Origin: Mesodorylaimus sp. YZB2_4
Taxonomy: Eukaryota; Nematoda; Enoplea; Dorylaimida; Dorylaimidae
Length of the DNA stretch: 64,000 nucleotides
Assembly (NCBI GenBank): GCA_030248295.1
Contig: JASANH010000966.1
Coordinates: forward strand, 1 to 64,000
Direction of reading: 5' to 3'
Positions 22,254 through 34,334 of the stretch are shown piece by piece. Positions within the stretch are counted from its first letter, which is position 1, and every line of letters starts with the position of its first letter. The notes under the pieces are model-generated. The model did no database searches and was not told where the DNA came from. It was given only the letters and a program-made list of their open reading frames with translations. Position numbers and translations under genes: made by a program.

Positions 22254-23858
22254 TTACAGTAACTTTTCAAGCATGTAAGGGCTATTGCCATTTTGACAAT
22301 GATAAAGAGTAGTGAGCGATAATGATTCTGAGAAACCTTTATGCAAGGGCGAACTCTCGCTGGGTGCCTGCTCATCGCTCATCATGTCGCTATGCTTCCT
22401 TGCCGCTTTTGCCGTCTTTTTGCCCATTCGGCGCAATCGTGACCCAGCGACTTGTCTTCGTCTACGTGACTGTAATTTCCGACGTTTTTCCGTACTCCCA
22501 AGCATGGCCGCCAGCTCGCATCGGAAATCTTCGCCGAATGTGCAGCACACAACGAAATTAATGGAACTGTTGACCATGGCCAAAAAGTTTATGACGTCCC
22601 TTGAAAATCCGTACACATTCGGCCACCATTCGCTTAATTCTTCTGAGCTGTAAATGCTTTCCAATAAGGTCACGACAAAGCCTAGGAAATTGCAGATAAG
22701 AAATACTAATACAATTGTGGCGAGCACGCGAGTGGCGTCGCGGGACTGTTCCTGAAAAGAGATAATGGCTGCTCATTGTCCAAACCTCTTAACAGGCCAC
22801 ACGGGTGCTCAGGCCTTCGTTAGCAACTGCATGATACGCAGTTGAAAAAGCCTTAAAAAAACTCAACTGTCAACAAAACTCTATTATCCCGCATTGACTT
22901 CCATCCCTCTCTCAACTGTTTGCATGTGACGTCATGCCAGTTCGCCCAGCGCTCCATTTCATCCTCACCTTCAGCACAGCCCTTTCTAATAACATTTCTG
23001 ACCCATCGAGACGTTTGAAAGAGATTCGACGTTGTATGTCCCAGCAGTCAAGCTGCTTCAAATATCGTCGAAAATTCCACACGATTACAATGTTCACAGT
23101 TAGGAGGACTCCGAAGGGCAGGAAGATCATGACGAATTGGGACAACCATAAAGTGTACACCATGGAATATGTGGGGTTCAAAAGGAGGGTTGATGGCACC
23201 AGCTCGTGAGCGGCGAAACCAGTACAGTTCTCGTGGTGATACACAACTATCTCAAAAAACTTTGTGCAATTAAATAAGACTGCGAATGCGAATACTCCAG
23301 CGATCACCAAAGCGGTCTTATGCTTTGTACATAAAGTCTCCGCGTACCTTGGATATAGCACGGCCAAGTACCTGTGAAGGACAAAGGGAGCTTGTATTCA
23401 TGGAAACACAAATAGATAAGCCAAACTCACCTTTCGAACGTAGCAACAACAGTTAAATAGACGGAGCCCGTTTGAGCGAAGTGGCTCAAAGCGAAACAAT
23501 GAGGCACCCATTGGATCCAGACCACGTATAGATTAGCATGGTCGAAATATTCGCTGACGTGTTCCAACGAATACAGCATCATGCTAGGCAATAAGACCAG
23601 CGTATCAAATACGGCCAGTATGGCCAAATATAAATTATTGGAGGACTGACGCATGGACGGACGAGTCATTACAATGAATGTGGTGCAGTTACCAAAAACG
23701 CCAAAAAGTGCAACTCCTAGACCGATCACTGATAGTAGAATGAACTTTGCCGTTATCAATTCGTGTTTTGGAACTAGACTAGCGCACGGGTCCTGACTGG
23801 AATTATGGTAGTCTACAGAGGAATCGTGAATCAGCAGGCTCTCCTTTGACGCGTCCAT
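22254..23858 (-). CDS. FMRFamide-receptor-like class A GPCR
   Basis: Three exons (23431-23858, 22969-23371, 22254-22751) give 442 residues in phase. An N-terminus of about 40 residues carries an NSS glycosylation site and is followed by TM1 (GLGVALFGVFGNCTTFIVM), TM2 (NNLYLAILAVFDTLVLLPSMM) and a TM3 ending in FERYLAV in place of DRY. TM6 starts with SRDATRVLATIVLVFLICN. TM7 has NSSINFVVC with GEDFRCE in place of NPxxY, the signature of the FMRFamide/myosuppressin receptor group. The basic tail (RKLQSRRRRQ) is cytoplasmic. It is probably a neuropeptide receptor of the plasma membrane. The exact peptide cannot be read from the sequence. Confidence 0.85.
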
Positions 23859-25686
23859 TTAGTCGTCTTCGCTCTTGACTAGTTTGGAAAATACAGAAAC
23901 ACCGGTCTCACGATCACTTTAGATGCTTTACATATAGTCGAGCGCATCCTCAACCCGAGATCGTCAAGCAACCCATTTGCTAAAAAAAAGGAAAATTAGA
24001 CTCGTTGATGCTTTCAGTAATGGGCATATGCGAGCTTGGTGAGATAGTTACTGTTCATCCAGTTGCGACAACTTTATGGTCCCGACAAGAAGTCGACTTG
24101 AATTTCTATTTGCATGGACTCACTGATGACAATGCTCCTAGGTACCCGTCTAAAATCGATGTTGCAAAAATACAACGGTAAGTGCGTAAAAATGGTATCA
24201 TGCCTAGCATGGTGTACTGTAAAATACAAAGATACAACGATCGTTGTATTTTTGTAACCAGATAAACCCGCAATGTGTAGGTTGCAAGAAGATAGGAAAA
24301 AAGAGACCTTTGCTGACGATGAGACCTGCTCTTCTGCTAAAGGAATGAGCTGAAGAGAAAATTGAGCATTTTTGAAATCCTAATTGCTGATAATAGATAG
24401 TAAACCGAGATTTCTAAAGGAGCACGGAAAGAAGAGAGCTGTAATCCGATTCTCTGACCCAGCCCATACCTAATATGACAGCTGTCCCCCTCGTAAGTTG
24501 TACTGGTGTGTCAGGCCATGGTGATGAATAAGAAATGTACGGAGTCGTCAATCTCGGTCAAAACGGAACTGCAACCAAGCATGGATATATGCTGGCAATG
24601 ACCGTGGCCCCGTTTTCGTTCGTCTCCGTCCGTTAGCGCTTTTAAATTACGTCAACAAGACGCGCGCAAATGGTTCGATTCCCAAAGGACCTTCTCACAA
24701 GCTTTGTCCCAGGCGCATCTTGACTATGGATCGACTCGTCAGCGTCGATGGGCGTCAGCGAGAGTCCGCTTTACCAAAACGAGTATCTCTTCCATTGCCA
24801 GTACCTGTTTCGGACTCGAGGAAGTACGAAACGAAAAAGCCGCGAATTTCTAGTCAATTTTTTGGCTGCCTCTTGTTGAGGCAATGTCAATATTGGACTT
24901 GGTGGGATTTCATAAACCCAAGGGCCCGGGGCTTAATGTGCGCACAGCTCGTTGAAAACATCCTAAATGGCAGTTAAAATAAAATTTCTATAGAAACCTG
25001 CCGACTTGACAAAGTTGATGCTCTCGTTTTCTGGCCTCCTTCCAGAATGAGGGTACAATAATTCGATTAGGGGCTACCAGAAAGATACGTTCACTAATCA
25101 ACGACTAGCTTTCCATTTAGATGCTCGGGGGATACTCGAATAGACCAAACGGAGGCCACGTAATTGCGTATTACACTCATAAAAACCTTGTCACCACGTG
25201 GGCGAAATCTGAATGGCAGTGGTGCACTGGTTAACGAGACTGGGGCAAATTTCTCAATGCGATCACCAGCACGGAGCAGTAATCTGTATTGGAAGCTGGC
25301 TGGCTGTACCGGACTCGAGGGTATCATGGAATCTGAGACCCGTCTTTGGCTATTTGAGACCTTGCAAAGGTCTCGCGTGCTTCGCTGCATTTTATGACGA
25401 GAGCGGTCTTGAGCGAGTGCGAATCGATAACACCGACATTTACTACACTAATAGCTCCAAAAACATTTTCAGTCAAGCCGCTTCTGTACAACATATCTAC
25501 TCTGGATATCGGACCACAAATAGATAAAAGATACCACATCAATCGGGTAAAACAACAAGGCACCTATGACATCTACAACAATCACAATATAGCACCCGCT
25601 TGGCCGCGAGGTATCTACCTCAGGCGTGCACACACATAGTCGTCTTGCATATTGGATAAAGCTCCAGTACTCCAGATTCTTCCATC
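23859..25686. other. Intergenic; possible minus-strand exon pieces near 25.1-25.6 kb
   Basis: Most of this stretch shows nothing. On the minus strand two frames, 25324-25563 and 25094-25390, have protein-like composition (for example RLLLRAGDRIEKFAPVSL and VIRNYVASVWSIRVSPEH) and overlap in different phases. They may be parts of an unrecognised gene or a pseudogene downstream of Milton. Splice sites joining them could not be fixed. Confidence 0.35.
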
Positions 25687-28600
25687 TCACTTCTTTGTCG
25701 AGTGCATTCCAGCCCTCAAAACTACACCCCTCCCAAACTGGGCCTGATTTTCATTGTCGCAAAGACTGCTCAGAAGACCATGCTCATCTGCATGCCCATC
25801 AGAAGCAGGATTGTCCGTTCTTGTCTTCTCGTCTTTTCCAAAAAAATTTGCTGTCGATGACTGTGACTTTTCCATGGGATTTCCAGCCGCCAGCCATCCT
25901 CCACCGATCGAATTCAGAAATCCGACGCACCGCTCGGTTAGACTTTGACCCGTCTTGGACGTCATTGTGCTTTGATTTATGCTTGAATCTTGTAGCTGTT
26001 CTTTATCGGGTGTACAGGCCATCTGACTCGTAGAATACGAGGACAGCAAAGGATACGAAGTCGCAGACTGATCCAGGATCTCTGATTGTTGACGAGCGGA
26101 GGCGGGAACGGGTAAATTAGCATTGACAAATAGGGATGAAACGGCGAACTGTTTCCTGGGAGTTGGGATTTTGGGAGAATTCAAAATGCCAAAGCCGCTT
26201 TTCACATTGATTCCAGGCAGTTTCTCCCAAGACCGCGGATCGATGCCACTGGGCGTTGCCAGCTGTTTCCAATGCGCTAAAGCCCTCGAACCTTCGACGG
26301 GCACTACGAGCATCAACTTAGCGCGACTGGGTGCAGATTTCTTTGGCTGAACTGAAGACTGTGTTGCTGAATCGTCGGTATGATCAGAAGCATTAATTGC
26401 GGGAGTGATTGGACTTGGCTGTGGCTTAACTTGAATCGATTCTTTTTCTGACCTTTTCGAAAGGCGCTCAATCGCAAATTCTAGATCTTTCGACCCTGGC
26501 GTTCCCGGTACCCCCAGGCGAGTAGCATACCTAAAACAACCGGCCCCGAATAGCGGCATCTGCTGCTTATAGCTTGCAGGAGAAATCGAACCCCTGTGTT
26601 TCGTATTCCCGATGACGTTTATTCGTCCTGTACTGCGGATCCCCTCGTCTCGTGATCAAGCTCAACTTACTGGCAAATGGCTCCTTTGGAGTAGAGCGGC
26701 ATAGCCAAGGCTGCTTCGATACTTCTCATGATGCCCTTCGCTCGTTCAGACGCCTCTGTATCTGATTCAACCGGATCGAAGACACCTTCCTCCTCAGTAG
26801 TCATATTGTCTTCGATTGCGAATCGCTCTTTCATCTCCAGTGCAGTCTGTTCATTTGCTTGCTCCACTTGAATCTCCAGGCGACGGAACTCGCTTTCTGT
26901 GGCATCGATCTTGCCGCAGTGATCATTGCAGCAGTTCAGTGATAAGGCGGGACGAGGCGCGTAGTTGTAGTTGAACGAGTAACCACTATCGCTTGCTTCC
27001 AATTCAGAGGCCAGAGAATCATATAAGGAATCGTCAGGCAACGAACTCGTAGAAAATCTGCAAAGAAGTGCGCATTATCCTCTAAAATGACAGTCCGAAC
27101 AAACGCCTACCTGGCCTGCCTTTCATGCGCTTCTTTTAACTCCTGCCTGGCACTGGCCAACATGGCCACCACTTCAGCATATCTTTCCTGCAGATCGACC
27201 AATTCATGAGCCAGGTCTTCTTGCAAGCCTTGGACAACGCGTAGTTTCGATGCAAGCAGTGAATTTTCTTGTTGCAACTAAAAAATCTGTTTAAGAAATG
27301 GGAAAATTGATATGAAAATGAGTTTACTTACATTCTGTTCATTCCTAGTTTTGTCCGCAATCTCTTTGGAAAGGCATCGAATCTTATTTTCTTTAACATC
27401 GCATTCGCCTTGCTTCTCGTGCAACTCGACGCAAATTGCTTTTGTTTGCCTTTTACTTTCAGCTGAAATGTATAAATGAGGGAATGTTGAAAGACTGTTG
27501 GCCAGTGACCACTGCATTGCCTGCTTGTGGTTTGCAAAGGCACCAGTAAGTAACTGATTATGACACCCCCGCCCAGGTGAATGCATTAGCAATCTTACCT
27601 AATTTTCTGAGAAACTCAGCCACGATCTGATCCTCCTTCTCCTTGAGTACAATTGTCATTGCCTTCAATTGAGTAATATCTACTTTTAACGCTGCGTTTT
27701 CTTCTTCCAAGTGCCGCACCCTCCTTTGCAAATTTCCACAACTGGCCCGCTCCCTAAAAAGGACAGGATGCACTCCGACTACACCAAGATACAGTATTTT
27801 TCTAGAATATAAAGCGTCAAGAATCTATGCTTTCTTAGAAGTCATGTTGAGTTGGCTAAACGAAAGTACGAGGGTCAGTATTGTCTCTGACACTTACGAT
27901 GTCCTTCTAAAATCGCCACCAGTGTCCCCGTTGTCTTCGGTGAAAACGCGAAGCAGTTCGCTTTTTCTTTGCAACTCGTGTTTCAGCTGCGTAACTTGAT
28001 CGCTGGCGAGGCCCATTTGCTCTTCTAAGATTTCATTTTTTCTTTGCAGATCGTCATTACGTTGCAATAAAGCTTTGCCTATTCGAGCTGCTAACTCCAG
28101 ATCTTTTTCTTTCTAAAAAACGTATGCATTCATTGATAAATACTGCAAATGAGTAGCAAACAGGTTCTTTTCATGTCAAACTACATGCATTGCCCTGACC
28201 ATTCTATATCACCATTCAATGACAGAAGCTCATTGTTCAACTATTTGGCATCAATGCTGTTCCTACATTGTGAAAGCCTAAGTCGAAATCAGAATGAGCA
28301 TGAGCATGACAGACGTGAAAAAACTTGTTCCGAGTTCGAGAATATTCGAGTTCTATTGCTGTCGTCAGTACTGTAGATTTGCACCCGACATGGTTGCGTA
28401 AACTAGTTACAAAAAAAGTGTTTTAGGGTCGTAGTTGCACTTGCACTCAGCACGAAATCAACCATCCATGCACAAAACCCGGAAGAAACTAATTGTAAGT
28501 CGCGCAATTCAAGTTCCCAGGTTTAATTTAGCTGGAAGTTCCTGCTGCGCGGGTGTGCAGAACTGCCTCACAAGAGAGGAAAAGAGGAAATGGGACGTTG

Positions 28601-30090
28601 ACACATGATCAGAGAAAAACTGGAGAACAGGAGAAACAATCAATCGACCTTGTATTAGGTCGAAGACATCGGAGTCTGACATCACATGCTGGATTTCTCA
28701 ATACTGAACACAGCTGCTTTCTTTAAACAAGAAAAGCAAAGATCGAACAATAAGTAACCCGAAACAGCCTTTGACATAGTATAGTGAGTATGATTGAACT
28801 GACTATGAGCAGACAAGGCCCATAGGAAAGCCCGGTAGCACAAGCAAGTAGTTGACAATCTCCTTCTCAATCGGGACAAATTCTTCAGGGTCTTACCTCT
28901 TGAAGAAGCCTCGTCGCAATATCAGGATCATCGTAATTCTCATTCATCTGGCAGAATCGATTGGTGCGCGACACTAAATGGAGAAGTTCCAATTAGAAAA
29001 AGTTCCGATTGTTCTGACAGACAACTTTTCAAACTGTTTTAACTAACAATGCAAGTTCAAGGCGCCCGTTTCCGGTGTCACCGCGAGACGTGGCAGTAAG
29101 ACTCGTAGTATGATTTAGCACCGGTTTACTCGAACATCGCGATGTTTACCCGTCGAGCGACTCCCCACAATACGAGTACGACACCCACCCTCTTCCCCAT
29201 ATCTCTGAAAGTTTTAAAATGTTCTTTACGGAGCAGCCGACAACTTTAATTTTACGACCAGTTCTCGGCAACGCAAAGCGACTAACAGATTTCGAAAGGC
29301 CTGAAAGGCGCGGCGACAACATGGACGTTGAGGGAAGGAGGAATAATACGGAAAGTAGTGGGAAGTGCGAGTCGACAAGTGTAATTGGTTCGCACTACAG
29401 TACAATACTTTCCACTGGAAAAACACGAATAGACAGTATTGTCACCATCAGGTCACATGGCAACTGAATCACATCGACAGAGAGTAGAACTTTTGACGTC
29501 AGCACCATAAGTCTAGAGAACCAGATCCAACCCGGAGAATATGTTCACGTGATTGCAGGAATTATAACAAAATAGGAACATCCTTTGGCTGCTATTAGCC
29601 AGTCCTTACAAGCTTACCATGTAAAACGGAGAGGCGTATGTAAGCAAGGCTAGCCGCGCCTAATCAGCTGGCATTGCCAGCCAGTCTTCGCACTCCTTAT
29701 CACTTCTTAACCACTGCGTCGAAGGACTTCGCGCGCAATAAAATGCTTCTTGGGAGGCAGAAGACGTACACGGTTGTTTGCAAGATATCGGCACACCAGT
29801 TTTATTGGCCCATTTCTGCTGCTAGACTGCGCAAACACTCTTCCCCTGCTAATCGCCCCAAACCATTGCAAGTCATGTTTATGAAATTGTACAATAGGTA
29901 TCTGCAGTTGCCAAAACTGGATTGAATATTACGGAGGTGCAAAGTCGCGATAGTCAAATGCCGCCTCCGATGTTTATGCCCCCAATGGAAAAATAGTAAC
30001 CTCGCACTTACTCGCCAGATTGACGACACACGACATCTCGTCGTCCTTTGAGGTAGAACTGAAATTGGGCTTGTAGCCGCTTACATCCAT
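25687..30090 (-). CDS. milt/TRAK: Milton/TRAK kinesin adaptor for mitochondrial transport
   Basis: TRAK/Milton links mitochondrial Miro to kinesin-1 and dynein. Eight exons keep phase: 30012-30090, 28897-28973, 27898-28112, 27599-27753, 27332-27462, 27111-27277, 26671-27057, 25687-26530 (684 residues). The HAP1-type coiled coil is clear: CQMNENYDDPDIATRLLQE, EKDLELAARIGKALLQRN, LEEENAALKVDITQLKAMT and DLQERYAEVVAMLASARQEL each match TRAK blocks in order. The last exon opens with YATRLGVPGTPGSKDLEFAI, the conserved TRAK C-terminal signature, and is otherwise Ser/Pro-rich. The first coding exon is small, and a 1.04-kb intron (28974-30011) follows it. The start ATG follows a plausible acceptor, so a 5' UTR exon may exist. 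Confidence 0.9.
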
Positions 30091-31728
30091 CTGGCAGTCC
30101 ACTAATCCGTCTTATTTTATGGCTGAAACAAGAACAGACTTTGTACAGTAGTTGCGAGAAGAGGCTAGAATGGGCGCCGTGTGGCTGTTATGCGTAAATC
30201 GAAGTCTATTTAGGTAGGGTTGTTTTGGTGGGTCGCAGGCTTACAAATACTGCTACCTGAACGAACCGCGTTGCCGCTAATCGCCAGCTAGTTACTCAAT
30301 AGGTGCAGCCATGCAGTAAAAACGAGTTATCGACACATGACAACAGCAATTTCATCGACACTGCATCACTGAAAGTCATCTTTTAGGTCATTCGATAATC
30401 TCTACCTTCTCCAAGTAATTCAATTTGGCGAATGATTCCTGAATTCCACCCACTCAATGTTTTCCCTAAGCATAGAGGAACACCTGCTGCTTTCAGCAAA
30501 AACTCACGCATATCGAATAGACGAACTTGAAACTCTCACGTATTAGCTAAATCTATAAGACACCTAGAGTCCACATTCGTTAATGTAGCCACGATTTTTC
30601 CAGCAGAAGGCGCAAGAGGAAATAAAGAAGATCATGGAACAAAGATGTGCCAGAGGGACAACTGCTGCGATGCTTACGACGAAGGATCGCAGCTTACGCT
30701 TCTTATCCAATCGACTCGAAGAAAGGTTTAACAGCTGCTATTGAATGACATAAGGAGACTAGTTCGAGATGAACTTTAGAACTAACCACAGAAGAAGAGA
30801 AACATTCGTAATAAAAGGGTGGCCTGATGGAAACGAGAATGAGAAGTTATTCAAGAAATATTGCTTTTCATTGACAGAAACGGGCGGAGTGCAATCAACT
30901 AATGGGCACTACGCTCACATGTCTTCGAGTGCGAAAAATTAGAAATGGCGAGAAAATAATATAGCCAAGTTGCCAAGCAGTCCAGCTTCCGCACTGTCCA
31001 CCAAACCACTTGGCAGCGGACACAAAACAAACTGCACTATTGACACAATAGTCGAATTGCAAGTTGGGCTCGATTTAACCTAGCTAACCGACGAATTGGA
31101 GGATGCATAAAAAGATCGGTGCGAAGTAGTTCATTAAAATAACGAAAATAACCGCGAGTGTATTCAGGCTGTTTGCATTGGCAAAGTAGCCAGTATCGTC
31201 TGACGTAATTGCGAATCGACTCGCTAATACTCGCTTTGCATGCATTTTGTGAAAGCTTAGCTGAAGGGAGCCGCTTCGCTTATAGGCAACCAGAACCACA
31301 AGCATAGGCTAACATCTGCGAGGTAGGTACATAGCTCCGTCATACACGCGTATACGCAGTGATTGCGATGCAACTTTGCTTTTAGCCCCGCGATACACAG
31401 CGAACAGTCAGCGAAAAAGGCAGTCTGACAAGGAAAGCCATATCATCACAACTTCCCACTTCGCTTACAGTTACAGCAAACAAAAAAATGAGCAACTTGG
31501 TAATCTTTTTGTCATTTGTGTCTGATTTAGCTCAGGGCCTCTGTACTCTGGACACAGTGGATTCCAGCTCTGGGCATGTATCCAGGGACTCGGGAATCTG
31601 GTGGCTGATGGCGGCATAATATAACGAGCATGTACAGACGAATATTGCTAACAAAAACCAGGTTCCCAAGGAGCAATTGCTACCCGTCCCGTTTTTTCGC
31701 GCTCGCCTATCCCGCAAATTGCTTCGTG
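30091..31728. other. Intergenic between Milton and tRNA-Asp
   Basis: No coding exon, repeat family or RNA gene was recognised. The Milton promoter should lie in its first part, but no specific element could be identified. Confidence 0.4.
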
Positions 31729-31800
31729 TCCCGGGTAGTGTAGTGGTGAGTATTCCCGCCTGTCACGCGGGCGACCGGGGTTCGATTCCCCGCCCGGGAG
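31729..31800 (+). tRNA. tRNA-Asp(GTC): tRNA-Asp (anticodon GTC)
   Basis: A 72-base cloverleaf has acceptor stem TCCCGGG paired with CCCGGGA, a D-arm with GTAGTGTAGTGGT (A box), anticodon stem CCCGC/GCGGG with GTC at 31762-31764, and a T-arm with GGTTCGATTCC (B box). The discriminator is G. A run of five T at 31808-31812 provides a pol III terminator. There is no intron. The sequence is very close to eukaryotic cytoplasmic tRNA-Asp, so it is a functional gene and not a SINE head. Confidence 0.97.
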
Positions 31801-33237
31801 AGAATTATTTTTCTAAATTAAGTGGGAAATCACATTTCGCTGTTTTTTAATCTTGACTATCAATAAGCATGCATCTTGACTTGGCACGAAAACTTGCTGT
31901 ATCCATAAAAGGCGCATCTATAGTCGACAAAACATACGCTTCAGTCTGCGGCCATTACTAGAAATTAGTAGAAATTTTGTCGGTTTAAATGCGGCTTAAG
32001 AAGCACCACGGACAGAATTTTAGGGCAGCTCTCGATGCTATCTTGCATCAGCATCTTTTTTCTATGCACGGGCACTATCAGCATGCACGTAGGCCACGAA
32101 ACATTTGACGTCATTCGTTGTCAGGCCCTCATACCCATGTAAGCCCAAATGCGCACCTATACCATGCGCATATTGGTACACCTAAAACGACCACAAGGCC
32201 AGGCAGACGACACTAACGTAGATCGTTATCATGATCACATGGTCTCACCTTCACTCATTCTCATTCATGAATAGACATCAAAATCGCAACGCCTTCCAAA
32301 CTTTACTGTCGCATGTGCAACTCGGGGAGAGAATTTTGCGACGGTGCTCGGTTCAACAACACAAAATGTTCACCTTGCTCTAAAGCGAGGACTAGCGTAA
32401 AGAGCTAATTCCGCTCGACAAGAGGCGAAAAGCAAGGACAAGCGTCTGAAACAAAAGCGCTTTTTGCTCGCTTTCCGGTGCCAGTCTGAGACGCAGCTGC
32501 TCCCTCGAAGAAAACAAAACGAAGTGAAAACGAGGAGGCAGAGACTCGAAGAATGCGTGTGCGCTTCAGACTGATCAATCTGTCAAAGGTCGTCTGTCAG
32601 GTCTGTGCTCTGCCCAGAAGTGGAAGGAGTGGGGCTTATTGTGTTCGTCAAAGAGGATTATAATCCCCTAAAAGTGACTCGAGGTTGTGACTGTTGCGGC
32701 ATGTAATCCAAGTCGACTTCGAATGTGCACTCTCTAGCAGCAAATCTTTACTTGTTTATGCTACCCAGGATCGAATCCTATTCGAGTTATGGGTACCACA
32801 AAAGTGCGTCATTATTCAACAAAATCAAAGCAACCGGATGCGACTCATCAGCCTCCTCATGACATGTCGCAGAGCAAAATGAGAACGGAGAGCCACTAAT
32901 CCGCATAAATCTCTGCTATCTAGCCGCAGGTACACATTTTCACAATCCAAATGCTGTCGAACCAGTGCAAATAGTGAGGCTGACGAGCTTTCACCTGGCA
33001 CCTTCTTCATTTGCAAATTTTGAATTGCCGCTTTTTGACCCGGTTTTTCACTCTTTATAACAAACCAGCCGCAGTGCTGTTGCAGTCAGGCAAAGAACTG
33101 GAAAAAGGAATAAGAAAACAAAATCAGATTTTTCGGAATCGAAATATGCCCACTACTTTTTGAAACTTGCGGACGAGATAAAATCTCGAATTGGCTAAAG
33201 CTCGTTCTGGTTTGGTACATATCTCGTATACGCGAAA
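31801..33237. other. Intergenic between tRNA-Asp and eL41
   Basis: No gene or repeat family was recognised. The eL41 promoter presumably lies at the right end, but no distinct core element could be singled out. Confidence 0.4.
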
Positions 33238-34021
33238 ATGAGGGACAAGGTAAGTAAAATATGTTTCAAGGTTACCGAACGCACGGTTTGTGGTTTTTTC
33301 CTTTTTCAAATATGAAGGTCTATTAACGAATTTTTTAGTTCAAGAAGTGGATGACTCTATAGTAGGCAAGCACTAATTTCGTTTGCCCATGGTTTTCGTG
33401 ACAAGTGTGAAACGGCCCCTTGCCCAAGAAAGGTATTCTTTGGGTTTGGGGCTAATCGTAAGAGATCAGAGATCTAAGCCCTACGAGAAGGATAAGAACT
33501 TTTATAAGTTTTACATTCACCTGCTGCTGTTCTCCCCCCCCACACCTCTCACTTTCTTTCACCTCGGGGTGGGCGCGCTCCTTTGTGCTCACTTTTCCCC
33601 CAAAAACATCCCCCCCCCCCCCCCCCCCTCCCCCCATTTTTCTTTTCGCCATAAACATATATGCGAACACTTCGGCTGTTTTGTTTCCAACATAGGTTAG
33701 CTTAGGCTGGTATTAGGCTTAGCTTAGGCTTAGATTCTGGGTATAAAATTAGGCGTAGGCTGAAATTAGGCTTTAGCCAGCCTTTGCCTGGGGACCAAAC
33801 GGCAAAAGCGCAACACATGCGTTTATCAGTAACAAAGTTCAAAGAGTACCTACAAAACCAACTTTCAATCCAGACACGAATTTGCCTTCTGCTTTCGGGT
33901 GTTCGGTAGCAGGCTCGATCTAATCTTCTGAAATCCAAATTTCCGAATTTGCTCTCGCTTTTAGTGGAAGAAGAAGCGTATGCGTCGTTTGAAGCGCAAG
34001 AGACGACAGGCCAAGAAGTAG
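33238..34021 (+). CDS. rpl41: Ribosomal protein eL41 (22 residues, two exons)
   Basis: Exon 1 (33238-33249) encodes MRDK and ends at a GTAAGT donor. Exon 2 (33965-34021) follows a TTTTAG acceptor and encodes WKKKRMRRLKRKRRQAKK. This is the large-subunit protein eL41, a tiny basic helix bridging the two ribosomal subunits. The usual animal protein has 25 residues, begins MRAKW and ends in RSK. Here residue 3 is Asp and the C-terminal end is three residues shorter. The gene is too short for ordinary gene finders. Its 715-base intron carries a long C run and TTAGGC repeats. Splitting after codon 4 fits the phase exactly. Confidence 0.85.
33610..33635. repeat. Poly-C tract in the eL41 intron
   Basis: Nineteen consecutive C, one T and six more C. 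The complementary G strand could form a quadruplex, and such runs are also prone to length errors in assemblies. Similar runs of about 12 C occur near 13081 and 37564. Confidence 0.9.
33694..33776 (+). repeat. Degenerate TTAGGC repeats in the eL41 intron
   Basis: Five exact TTAGGC hexamers and several one-off variants (TTAGCT, GTAGGC) lie in 83 bases, all in one orientation. TTAGGC is the telomere repeat of nematodes. The patch may be an interstitial telomeric remnant or a chance low-complexity array. Confidence 0.6.
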
Positions 34022-34334
34022 AACGGTGGAATTGTGGTCGGTTGTGGCGGTGAATGGATACGTTGAAACGTCCGTTCGTAGGGACACAAGGAGTTCCATC
34101 TCATTTGCATCTATCCGAATATATACTGTATCAGTGTCTCTTGGAATTGTTGTGTTTTGTGAGTTGGATGGAGGATTATGTTGAGTATGAATTGGGTCAT
34201 CACGGATAGGATGCTCACAACAGGCGAGGTGAGTTTACCAAGCAGAGCATTGCACAGACAAACATGTTCTCGATCATCCTATCATAATGCCATAAAATCA
34301 TAAGTCAGACAAGAAACACACCATGGACTCGAAA

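Noticed and set aside
22312-22653. Plus-strand frames across the FMRFamide-receptor-like gene
   Set aside because: They are antisense shadows of its third exon.
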